DNA from: 66-474 sp040255405
Lineage (GTDB): Bacteria; Pseudomonadota; Gammaproteobacteria; Xanthomonadales; Rhodanobacteraceae
Assembly (NCBI GenBank): GCA_040255405.1
Contig: JBDZUX010000051.1
Span: 1-18,591 of the forward strand
Direction: 5' to 3'
Length of the DNA: 18,591 bases
Made by a program: the position numbers and the translations under genes. Below the pieces are notes generated by a model. That model saw nothing but the letters and a program-made list of their open reading frames with translations. It was not told where the DNA came from and searched no databases. Below are positions 8,358-15,119 of the stretch, piece by piece; positions within the stretch are counted from its first letter, which is position 1; each line of letters begins with the position of its first letter.

Positions 8358-9620
8358 TCACACGCTCCTTGTCGCCTCCACCGGCGACACCCGCGAGGCC
8401 CGCCGGGCCGGCGCGAACACCGCGCCCTGCCCCAGCGCCAGCAGCACGACCACGCCGACCAGCACGTACAGCAGCGACATGCGGTCCATCGAAAACTGCT
8501 TCATCAGCCACAGGTTCAACCCGACCGCCAGCAGCGCCCCCATCACCACGCCGGCGCCGGCGATCATCAGGTTCTCGGTCTGGAAGTAACGCAGGATGTC
8601 GCGCTGCGTCGCCCCCAGCGCGCGGCGGATGCCGATCTGCTTGCGTCGCTGCCCGACCCAGAAACTGGTGAGGCCGACGATGCCAGCACCGGTGACGCAC
8701 AGCAGGATCAGGCAGATCACACCCATCAGGATCGCCATGCCGATGTCGGCGCGATACGCGCGGGCGCGAATTTCGGAAAACGGCATGATGCCGATGCCGA
8801 TGTCCGGCTGGTTCTCCAGCACCCGCATCGGGTTGGCGTTGAACAGCGCCTCGCGCGCCTCGTGCATCGCCGCATCGAGTCGTCCCGGCTTCGCGCGCAC
8901 GGCGGTGCGCGTGTAATTGCCGTCCAGGCGTACGGGTTGCAGGACGGAGTTCCACGCGAAGCTGTTGCCCCAGCTTCCGGTCGCGGGAATCTGCATCCGC
9001 TCCACCACGCCGATGATCGTGCTGGGGATCGCCTCCCCGTCAAGGTAAACGGTCTTGCCCAGCGCGTCGCCTTTCGGAAACAGCTTGTCGCCGAGCGTCT
9101 TGGTGACGATCACCATCGGTGGCTCACCGACACCGCGGAAGCCGCGATTGGTGATTTCGCTGGAGGTGAAGTTGCGGCCCGCGACCAGTCGCAGGCCGAG
9201 TGCCTTCAGCATCTGGTCGTCGCCGAAGTAGTAAGCGGCATGCTCGGTACTGTGCTGCTGGTTCGGCTTCAAGCCGACGCCGCCGGTCCACGACGAATTG
9301 AGCAGCGGAAGCGAGCTGATGGGTGCCGCCGCCTCCACGTCTGGCAAGCCGCGCAAGGTCTCCAGGTCGCTGCGTTGCATCGCGTCGAGTTTCTGGATCG
9401 ACGCGTCATCGTCGCCGGTCGGCGCCCCGACGTAGGCCTGCTGGATCAGGAACAGGTTCTGCTCGTCGACACCGGTCGGCCGGTTCACCCGATCGACCCG
9501 CTGGCCGATGATGAACACCGCGTTGCACACGATTGCCAGCGTCAGCGCGATCTGCAGCGTGATCAGCGTGACGCCGGCCTTGTGTTTCTTGAGCGCCGCC
9601 AGGATGGGGTGGAGTTTCAT
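8358..9620 (-). CDS. B-type FtsX/MacB-like ABC permease, pair 2
   Basis: A 420-residue permease, the longest B copy. It starts MKLHPILAALKKHK; TM1 is GVTLITLQIALTLAIVCNAVF. The periplasmic domain has ALGLRLVAGRNF, VIVTKTLGDKLFPKGDALG and STIIGVVERMQ. TM2 is about 295-321, the loop is RRKQIGIRRALGATQRD, and the end RVSPVEATRSV is identical to B3. ATG at 9620 has AGAGGA about 8 bases upstream and aligns with the paralogues; the frame is open 18 codons further upstream, but that stretch is REP sequence. Its A partner ends 83 bases upstream, with a REP pair between. Lineage II (pairs 2 and 3). Confidence 0.93.
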   Translation of the reverse strand: MKLHPILAALKKHKAGVTLITLQIALTLAIVCNAVFIIGQRVDRVNRPTGVDEQNLFLIQQAYVGAPTGDDDASIQKLDAMQRSDLETLRGLPDVEAAAPISSLPLLNSSWTGGVGLKPNQQHSTEHAAYYFGDDQMLKALGLRLVAGRNFTSSEITNRGFRGVGEPPMVIVTKTLGDKLFPKGDALGKTVYLDGEAIPSTIIGVVERMQIPATGSWGNSFAWNSVLQPVRLDGNYTRTAVRAKPGRLDAAMHEAREALFNANPMRVLENQPDIGIGIMPFSEIRARAYRADIGMAILMGVICLILLCVTGAGIVGLTSFWVGQRRKQIGIRRALGATQRDILRYFQTENLMIAGAGVVMGALLAVGLNLWLMKQFSMDRMSLLYVLVGVVVLLALGQGAVFAPARRASRVSPVEATRSV

Positions 9621-9635
9621 GTTCGTGTCCTCTTT

Positions 9636-9699
9636 GTAGGAGCCGCCCTGCCGACGACCGTCCTTGCGATGCACCGATCGCGCGCAGGCGCGCTCCTAC
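9636..9699. repeat. REP-like inverted pair (family 1)
   Basis: The right unit 9678-9699 matches the consensus (TCGCGCGCAGG...CTCCTAC). The left unit 9636-9657 keeps GTAGGAGC but its core and end are degraded. The element ends 4 bases from the A2 stop codon. Confidence 0.78.
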
Positions 9700-9703
9700 G
9701 TGT

Positions 9704-11029
9704 CTAGTTGCTCTTCAACTGCCACGCCGGCTGCACCGCCGCCGCGCGCATGGTGGGATACAAGCCGGCCAGCATCGTCGCGACCACCGCCACGGCCAGC
9801 GTGGTGATGAACAGCGTCACGTCCAGCCGCGCCAGCGCGGCGATGTCGCGCGGCAGCACCCAGCCCACGCTGGCGATGCCGAATGCGGTCAACACCAGGC
9901 CGAGCAGGCCGCCGGCAAGGCCAACCATGCCCGCCTCGATCAGGAACTGCGTGTAGATCTCGCGACGCGATGCACCGAGCGCGCGGCGCACGCCGATCTC
10001 GCTCGAGCGACGCAGGAACTTGGCCAACAGCAGGCCGGCCGTGTTCACCAGGCACACCAGCAGCAACCCCAGCGCCACGTACAGCGAAATCTTGGTGTCC
10101 GACGGCACCACGCGCTGGTAATCCAGCCAGTCCATCAAACCGCGCAGGCGGTTGTTCGGCGCCCAATTGAAGCGCCCCGCCTGTTGCTGGGCGGCCGCGT
10201 AGTTGTCCAGGTATTGCTTGTACTGCCGCGCAGCGGTCGCGTCGTCCAACTGCACCATGAACGCGATCCACACGCATTCGGATTTCTGCAGGCCGACGAA
10301 GCCCGGCTCCTTGGGCGACTCGACGCAATTGGTGTTGCCGTTGTTGTTCATGCTGTTGGCGATGGCGGTGGTGAACGGAACGAAGATGTTGCCGCCGCCC
10401 TGGCTGAAGCCGCCGGTGTTGACCACGTCGTAGAACTGCGGCTGCGGATGCCAATCGCCCAACACGCCGACCACGCGGTACTCGTGGCCGTCGATGCTCA
10501 GGGTCTTGCCCACGCTGTCGCCGCCGCCGAACGCCTTCTGATTGAGGTGGCTGCTGATCACCGCGACCTGCGCGCGCTGGTCGTCATCGGCCGCGCTCCA
10601 CCCGCTGCCGTACTTGAATGAAACATCGAGCATCGGGAAGAACTCGCTGTAGACCGCTTCGCCGATCGCGGTGATCGGGTGCTGGCCCACGCGCTGCGGC
10701 GTCACGGCCGCGCCGATCTGGTACATCGCGGACTGGTACTTCGCGCGATGGTCGCGCATCAGCGCGACCGCGTCGGTGTAACCCATCGCGTCCGGCGGTT
10801 CGTTGCTGGTGTCCTTGGGACCGTGCCCGGCCGGACCCCAGTTGTCGATCTGCGGCACGAACAGCTGCGAGGACTTCCATGGAATCGGATCGCCCGACAC
10901 GGCGCGGAACACCGACCACGTCGTCATCGACGCGGCCACGCCAAAACCGATGGTGATGATCATCAATGCAGTGAGCGCCTTGTGCCGCTTCAGGCTGCGC
11001 AGTGCGAGATCGATGTAGTACGCAAGCAT
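9704..11029 (-). CDS. A-type FtsX/MacB-like ABC permease, pair 2
   Basis: A 441-residue inner-membrane permease. TM1 is about 18-40 (ALMIITIGFGVAASMTTWSV), followed by FRAVSGDPIP as in A3. The periplasmic domain has FFPMLDVSFKYGSGW, LNQKAFGG and YRVVGVLGDW, and the conserved cysteine pair at Cys235 and Cys252. TM2 is about 316-337, the loop is RRSSEIGVRRALGASRRE, then TM3 about 364-389 and TM4 about 404-425, ending VQPAWQLKSN. ATG at 11029 has GGAG 9 bases upstream. The gap to the preceding B1 gene is only 49 bases and carries no repeat, so these genes are probably on one transcript. Confidence 0.93.
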   Translation of the reverse strand: MLAYYIDLALRSLKRHKALTALMIITIGFGVAASMTTWSVFRAVSGDPIPWKSSQLFVPQIDNWGPAGHGPKDTSNEPPDAMGYTDAVALMRDHRAKYQSAMYQIGAAVTPQRVGQHPITAIGEAVYSEFFPMLDVSFKYGSGWSAADDDQRAQVAVISSHLNQKAFGGGDSVGKTLSIDGHEYRVVGVLGDWHPQPQFYDVVNTGGFSQGGGNIFVPFTTAIANSMNNNGNTNCVESPKEPGFVGLQKSECVWIAFMVQLDDATAARQYKQYLDNYAAAQQQAGRFNWAPNNRLRGLMDWLDYQRVVPSDTKISLYVALGLLLVCLVNTAGLLLAKFLRRSSEIGVRRALGASRREIYTQFLIEAGMVGLAGGLLGLVLTAFGIASVGWVLPRDIAALARLDVTLFITTLAVAVVATMLAGLYPTMRAAAVQPAWQLKSN

Positions 11030-11078
11030 GTCATGTCGCTCCAGGTTTCTGTTCGCCCTTGGGGGGAGGACTTCAAGT

Positions 11079-12293
11079 TCATACTGTCCGCGTTGCCACC
11101 ACGGGCGGAACCGCTGCGGCGCGCAGCGCAGGTCCGAGCACCGCCAGTTGTCCGATCAGCCACAGCGCGAAAGCACCCATCGGCAAGTACGACATGGGCA
11201 AACGCGGCATCTCGTAATGCGCCATCAGCCACAGGCTCAAACCGTAGGCCAGCGCCATGCCCAGCAGGATGCCGAGGGTGACGATCAGAAAATTCTCGAT
11301 CTGGAAATAGCGCAGGATGTCCGCACGCGTAGCGCCCAGCGCACGACGCACACCGATGGTTCGGCGGCGTTGCGCGACCCAGAAGCTGGCAAGCCCCACG
11401 ATGCCCAGTCCCGTCACCAGCAGCACCGCCACGATCACGCCGACCAGCATGCCGGCCATCGCGCGGTCGGCCTGGAAGAATTCGGCGCGCGCATCATCCA
11501 GCGTCCGCTGTTGGCGGATGATGCGCTTGGGATCCAGAGTCTTGAGCGCGGTCACTGCCGCGTTGATTACCCGCTGTCGCTGCCCGGGAGCGGTGCGCAG
11601 CGCGTAAGAACCACCTCCCGAAAAGCGCAGCGGCACCACCGTGCCCCACTGGGCGGCACTCTCGCCCTCGGACAGCGAGGGACGGATCAGGCCGGCGACC
11701 ACCCCTATCACCCGCAGCGGTGTTTGCGGATCGAAATAGATCGTCTTGCCGAGCGCGCTTTCGCCCGGCCACAACTTCTGCGCAAGCGCCTGTGTGATGA
11801 CAACCACGGGCGGCGTGAGTTTTGGATCGCGGATCGCGTCGCGATATTCCGCATATTCGTCGGGATTGAAATCACGGCCCGCGACGAGCCGGGCCCCCAG
11901 GGTTTGCAGCACATTGATGCCGAAATACATCGTCGCATTGAGCGTCGGCTGCGTCTGGGTCGGAGAGAGAAAGATGCTGTTGTTCCAGGATGAGTCGGTG
12001 AACGGCAGCTGGTTGATCCGCGCGACCGACTTCACTCCGGGAATGGCGCGCAGCGCCGCCAGGTCTTCTTCTCCGCGCGCCTTCGCGTCTGGGCGATCGC
12101 CGATATCCACGACCTGCACCTGCACCAGCTCGTGTTCGGCCACGCCGCTTGGCATGTCCATCCGGTGCATCCGCTGGGAAATCAGGAACACCGCGTTGCA
12201 TACGATCGCGCAGGTCAGCGCGATCTCCAGCACGATCAGTAGCGCCGTGATCTTGTGCCGGCGGAGCGTCGCGAGGATCGGCAGGATGTCCAC
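11079..12293 (-). CDS. B-type FtsX/MacB-like ABC permease, pair 1 (GTG start)
   Basis: A 404-residue permease subunit. It begins MDILPILATLRRHK with a GTG codon at 12293-12291, one base after the stop of A1, so translation is probably coupled; no strong ribosome site precedes it, and the start is fixed by alignment with the other B copies. TM1 (TALLIVLEIALTCAIVCNAVF) is followed by a periplasmic domain with IPGVKSVARINQLPF, TLGARLVAGRDF and VVITQALAQKLWPG. The FtsX domain carries QRRRTIGVRRALGATRAD and ends VPPVVATRTV. It is lineage I by TM1 and tail. The compact junction with A1, free of repeats, differs from all other pairs and may be the ancestral arrangement. Confidence 0.92.
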   Translation of the reverse strand: MDILPILATLRRHKITALLIVLEIALTCAIVCNAVFLISQRMHRMDMPSGVAEHELVQVQVVDIGDRPDAKARGEEDLAALRAIPGVKSVARINQLPFTDSSWNNSIFLSPTQTQPTLNATMYFGINVLQTLGARLVAGRDFNPDEYAEYRDAIRDPKLTPPVVVITQALAQKLWPGESALGKTIYFDPQTPLRVIGVVAGLIRPSLSEGESAAQWGTVVPLRFSGGGSYALRTAPGQRQRVINAAVTALKTLDPKRIIRQQRTLDDARAEFFQADRAMAGMLVGVIVAVLLVTGLGIVGLASFWVAQRRRTIGVRRALGATRADILRYFQIENFLIVTLGILLGMALAYGLSLWLMAHYEMPRLPMSYLPMGAFALWLIGQLAVLGPALRAAAVPPVVATRTV

Positions 12294-12294
12294 G

Positions 12295-13593
12295 TCAGTT
12301 CGCCTTCAGTTGCAAGGCAGGCGCGACCCTGCACGCACGCCAGGCCGGCAAGAGTCCGGCCAGCAGGCTGGCGCCGATCGCGAGCACAAAGGTGACAGCC
12401 AGCATCATCGGATCGAGATGCGCGAGCTTCGCGTAGTCCGCCGGTTGTTGGCGCACCAGCCACAAACCCAATTGGGCGAGCAGCAAGCCGCCGACGCCGC
12501 CCGCGAGGCCCACGATGCCGGCCTCGACCAGCAATTGTTCGAACACCGCCCGCCGCGCCGCGCCGAGCGCCCGGCGCACGCCGATCTCGCCGCTCCGACG
12601 GAGGAATTTCGCCAGCATCAAGCCAACGGTGTTGACCAGGCACACCAACAGGAATCCGAGCGCCAACCAGGTCTGCAAGCGCACATCGGCCGGCACGACA
12701 TGGCTGTAATCGAGCCACTGCATCACGTCGCGCAACCGCACGTTGGGCGGGCGCTGGAATCGCCCGAGGGCCCTTTGCTCCTGCGAGTAATGGATCAGGA
12801 ATGACTTGTAGGACTCGAATTCCGCCGGCGTGTCGAGTTGCACCCACAGCTGCAACCAGGTGCAAGGGGCCGTTTTCATGTTTTCCTGGCCACCCGAGCT
12901 CCAACAGTCAACGGAACCGCTGTGCGCATACTTCAGCGCTTGGGAGGCGGAGAGCGGCACGAACACGTCCTCGTTGTCTCCGTATCGGCCGAGGTCCAGG
13001 TCGTAAAAATGCGGGTTGGGCCGCCAATCTCCCAACACGCCGACGATGCGCAAATCGACGTCATCCGCGCGCAGCGTCTTGCCGATACTGTTGTTTCCGC
13101 CGAAGAGTTTCGCGTTGAGCGAACTTGATATCACCGCGACGCGCGCCGCCGCTTCGTCTTCCGCCGCAGTCCATGCCCGCCCGTACTCGAAAGGCGTGTC
13201 GAACATCGGAAAGAAGTCCGCCGTGGTGTAACGGGCATCCACGTAGAACGGGTCGAGATTCGCCTGTGTAGGCTGCACCGGCACCTGGCCACCAGTCATC
13301 AGCGCCTGCCGGCGGGCACGTTTCGCCCGCAGCAGGTTGGTACCGTCGATCCAGGAAACCTGGCCGGGTGGTTCGCCGCCAGGCTGGTAGCCATTCATGT
13401 CGCGCGGATCGATTTGCGGGTAATACAGGTGCCCGCTGCGCCCCGGCAACGGATCCCCCGACAACGCGTGCAACACCGTAAGGGTGGTCATGGACGCGCC
13501 AATGCCGAGTGCGATCGCCAGCACCATCAATGCGGTCAGCGCCTTGTTGCGCTTCAGGCTGCGCACCGCGAGATCGATGTAGTAGGCGAACAT
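12295..13593 (-). CDS. A-type FtsX/MacB-like ABC permease, pair 1
   Basis: A 432-residue inner-membrane permease, first of the array. TM1 is about 18-40 (ALMVLAIALGIGASMTTLTV). The periplasmic domain (about 42-305) has DFFPMFDTPFEYGRAW, LNAKLFGG and RIVGVLGDW, with the conserved cysteines at Cys230 and Cys244. TM2 is about 307-328, the loop RRSGEIGVRRALGAARR, TM3 about 355-380 and TM4 about 395-416, ending VAPALQLKAN. The start at 13593 (MFAYYIDLAVRSLKRN) is preferred over the longer frame from 13626 by alignment with all A copies. It lies 136 bases downstream of the small 100-residue protein gene and one base before B1. Confidence 0.93.
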   Translation of the reverse strand: MFAYYIDLAVRSLKRNKALTALMVLAIALGIGASMTTLTVLHALSGDPLPGRSGHLYYPQIDPRDMNGYQPGGEPPGQVSWIDGTNLLRAKRARRQALMTGGQVPVQPTQANLDPFYVDARYTTADFFPMFDTPFEYGRAWTAAEDEAAARVAVISSSLNAKLFGGNNSIGKTLRADDVDLRIVGVLGDWRPNPHFYDLDLGRYGDNEDVFVPLSASQALKYAHSGSVDCWSSGGQENMKTAPCTWLQLWVQLDTPAEFESYKSFLIHYSQEQRALGRFQRPPNVRLRDVMQWLDYSHVVPADVRLQTWLALGFLLVCLVNTVGLMLAKFLRRSGEIGVRRALGAARRAVFEQLLVEAGIVGLAGGVGGLLLAQLGLWLVRQQPADYAKLAHLDPMMLAVTFVLAIGASLLAGLLPAWRACRVAPALQLKAN

Positions 13594-13639
13594 GTTTCGT
13601 CTTCGTTCCTGGTTCAAGGACCTCAACCGGCCTCACCCG

Positions 13640-13669
13640 CCTTTCCCCCGGATGTCTTCGAGGGAAAGG
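13640..13669. other. Perfect 8-base inverted repeat between the small ORF and A1
   Basis: CCTTTCCC (13640-13647) pairs with GGGAAAGG (13662-13669) across a 14-base loop. It lies in the 136-base gap between the 100-residue ORF and the first permease. There is no T-run on either side, so it is not a convincing intrinsic terminator; mRNA stabilisation or a degenerate repeat is as likely. No gene is seen in this gap. Confidence 0.4.
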
Positions 13670-13729
13670 GTTCAAACACGCCACACGCGCCCCGCGGTTG
13701 CCACCAAAGAACCGAGAGCGCGGCCACGC

Positions 13730-14032
13730 TCAACCCGCGTCACGGCTGGTTGGCTGTGCGGTGAACGAGTAGTACGGCATGGCGAGAGCCGAATGGTTTC
13801 CGGACACGCCGGCCTGTCCACCGGATGCCGCGCCCGCATGCGTGCGCCCCGCCGCGCGCAGTTGCGCGGCACTCGGATGCACGTGGATGACCGGCAGCAT
13901 CACGGCGCCCTGCATGGACGCCGCCGCCGCGGCGGCGCTGGCCACACCGGACGTCCATGCGTGGAACCAGCCAAGCACCGCGCAGTTGATGGCGATGGCG
14001 GCGACGATGGCGATGAGTTTCTGGATGTTCAT
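13730..14032 (-). CDS. Small membrane-anchored or exported protein, unknown function
   Basis: I do not recognise this 100-residue protein. Residues 5-25 form a hydrophobic segment (KLIAIVAAIAINCAVLGWF) that could be a membrane anchor or an uncleaved signal. Then come an alanine-rich stretch (about 29-43), a VMLPVIHVHPSAAQLRAAG segment, a Gly/Ala/Ser-rich linker and a tail with AMPYYSFTAQP. There is one cysteine (Cys17), inside the hydrophobic segment. ATG at 14032 has GAGGA about 9 bases upstream, which supports real translation. It lies between the ATPase gene (101 bases upstream) and the first permease on the same strand, so it is probably co-expressed. It could be an accessory subunit, a regulator or a substrate; none of these is shown. 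A competing frame over the same bases (13740-14060) lacks these features. Confidence 0.7.
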   Translation of the reverse strand: MNIQKLIAIVAAIAINCAVLGWFHAWTSGVASAAAAAASMQGAVMLPVIHVHPSAAQLRAAGRTHAGAASGGQAGVSGNHSALAMPYYSFTAQPTSRDAG

Positions 14033-14133
14033 GGTTGCGATCCTCGATGTACTTCAACATCCCCTGTTGCCCGTCAGAACGACATCCCCGCTTCCTGCCC
14101 TCTGTGCCACGCCCTCTGCTTCCGGCGAAGGCT

Positions 14134-14865
14134 TCAATGCGCGCCGCCCTCGACCGCCGCCTCGGCGCGCCGGTTTTGCGCGTGGAAGCGGGGTTCTTCG
14201 GCGATATCCACGGCCTGGCCGTCGATGATGTGCACGCTGCGCTGCGCGCGCAGGGCCAGTTCGGGATCGTGGGTCACCATCACGATGGTCGCGCCGCCGC
14301 GATGGATTTCTTCCAGCAGCTCCATCACGCCACGCGCCATCTGGGTATCCAGGTTGCCGGTCGGTTCGTCCGCCAGCAGCAGGCGCGGCGAACCGGCCAA
14401 TGCACGTGCGATCGCGACGCGCTGCTGCTGGCCGCCCGACAGCTCGGCTGGGTAATGTTTCATGCGCGAGGCCAGGCCCACCCGCTCCAGGGCGTCCTTG
14501 ATGCGCTGTTGGCGCTCGGCGGTTTTCATGCCGCGGTAGCGCAGCGGCACTTCCACGTTGTCGTGCACGTTGAGGTCGGGGATCAGGTTGAAGCTCTGGA
14601 ACACGAACCCGATCTTCTCGTTGCGGATCTTCGAACGCGCGTTGTCGCCGAGATTGCTGACGTCCACGCCGTCCAGCAGGTACTCGCCGCCGGTGAAACT
14701 TTCCAGAAGGCCGGCGATGGTCAGGAAGGTGGTCTTGCCGGAACCCGACGGTCCCATCACCGCAACGAATTCGCCTTCCTTCACGTCGATGTTGAAGTCG
14801 CGCAGGGCATAGGTTTCCACCACTTCGGTGCGGTAAACCTTGGACAGGTGGGTCATCTTGAGCAT
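14134..14865 (-). CDS. ABC transporter ATP-binding protein, MacB/LolD type, stand-alone
   Basis: This 243-residue cytoplasmic ATPase powers the permeases by ATP hydrolysis. All motifs are intact: Walker A GPSGSGKT (38-45), Q-loop Gln90 in FVFQSFNLIPDLNV, signature LSGGQQQR (142-149), Walker B LLLADE (162-167), D-loop GNLD (170-173) and His199 in the switch (VTHD). The sequence resembles the MacB/LolD exporter group, but no permease is fused to it. ATG at 14865 (MLKMTHLSKVYRTE) is chosen over an upstream frame start at 14922 because GAGGA lies upstream of it and the extra 19 residues look non-coding. It is the only ATPase in the window and precedes ten permease genes on the same strand, so it most likely serves all of them as a homodimer. 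Confidence 0.95.
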   Translation of the reverse strand: MLKMTHLSKVYRTEVVETYALRDFNIDVKEGEFVAVMGPSGSGKTTFLTIAGLLESFTGGEYLLDGVDVSNLGDNARSKIRNEKIGFVFQSFNLIPDLNVHDNVEVPLRYRGMKTAERQQRIKDALERVGLASRMKHYPAELSGGQQQRVAIARALAGSPRLLLADEPTGNLDTQMARGVMELLEEIHRGGATIVMVTHDPELALRAQRSVHIIDGQAVDIAEEPRFHAQNRRAEAAVEGGAH

Positions 14866-14955
14866 TTCGGGTTCCTCGGTTGCGGTGGTGTTTGACGGAA
14901 GGGGTGGCGCTGAGCGTTGCATTCAACTTCAAGCAGCGGAAAGGACAACTCGCTT

Positions 14956-15065
14956 GTCATTCCGGGGCTGTCCGCCTCGTGCGGACAGAACCCGGAATCG
15001 GTGTGGCGAACACCGGTGAAGCCGACCGATTCCAGGTTCGGCCCTGCGGGCCGCCCCGGAATGAC
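14956..15065. repeat. Family-2 palindromic element E3 (110 bases)
   Basis: It starts GTCATTCCGGGGC and ends CCCCGGAATGAC, with inverted half-units. The left core stem is TGTCCGC/GCGGACA with loop CTCGT; the right core is CGGCCC/GGGCCG with loop TGC. It occupies the 254-base gap between the adaptor and ATPase genes, in which no gene is seen. Confidence 0.85.
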
Positions 15066-15119
15066 GAGCAAATGTATGTGACGAATCAGGATTCATGACT
15101 CTTGGTTTTCGTTGTGCGA

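Larger units (their letters stand above)
1..13593 (-). other. Array of five tandem A/B permease gene pairs
   Basis: Ten FtsX/MacB-type permease genes follow each other on the minus strand in strict A-B alternation: pair 1 13593-11079, pair 2 11029-8358, pair 3 8183-5569, pair 4 5377-2746, pair 5 2643-1. A-type proteins are 432-441 residues and carry a periplasmic cysteine pair; B-type proteins are 404-420 residues and lack it. Pairs 1, 4 and 5 share features (A: GIGAS in TM1; B: VPPVVATR end) not shared with pairs 2 and 3 (A: GFGVAAS in TM1; B: RVSPVEATR end). One ATPase and one adaptor gene lie upstream on the same strand. Repeat elements occupy every junction except A1-B1 and B1-A2. The array may continue beyond the left edge. 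Confidence 0.9.

Noticed and set aside
1245..9699. Possible CRISPR-like array from regularly recurring 22-base repeats
   Set aside because: The copies are kilobases apart, in inverted pairs and separated by genes, so they are REP-like elements.
13740..14060. Alternative 106-codon minus-strand frame over the small protein gene
   Set aside because: It is His/Arg-rich with no hydrophobic segment and no good ribosome site, while the frame at 13730-14032 has both a membrane segment and GAGGA upstream.
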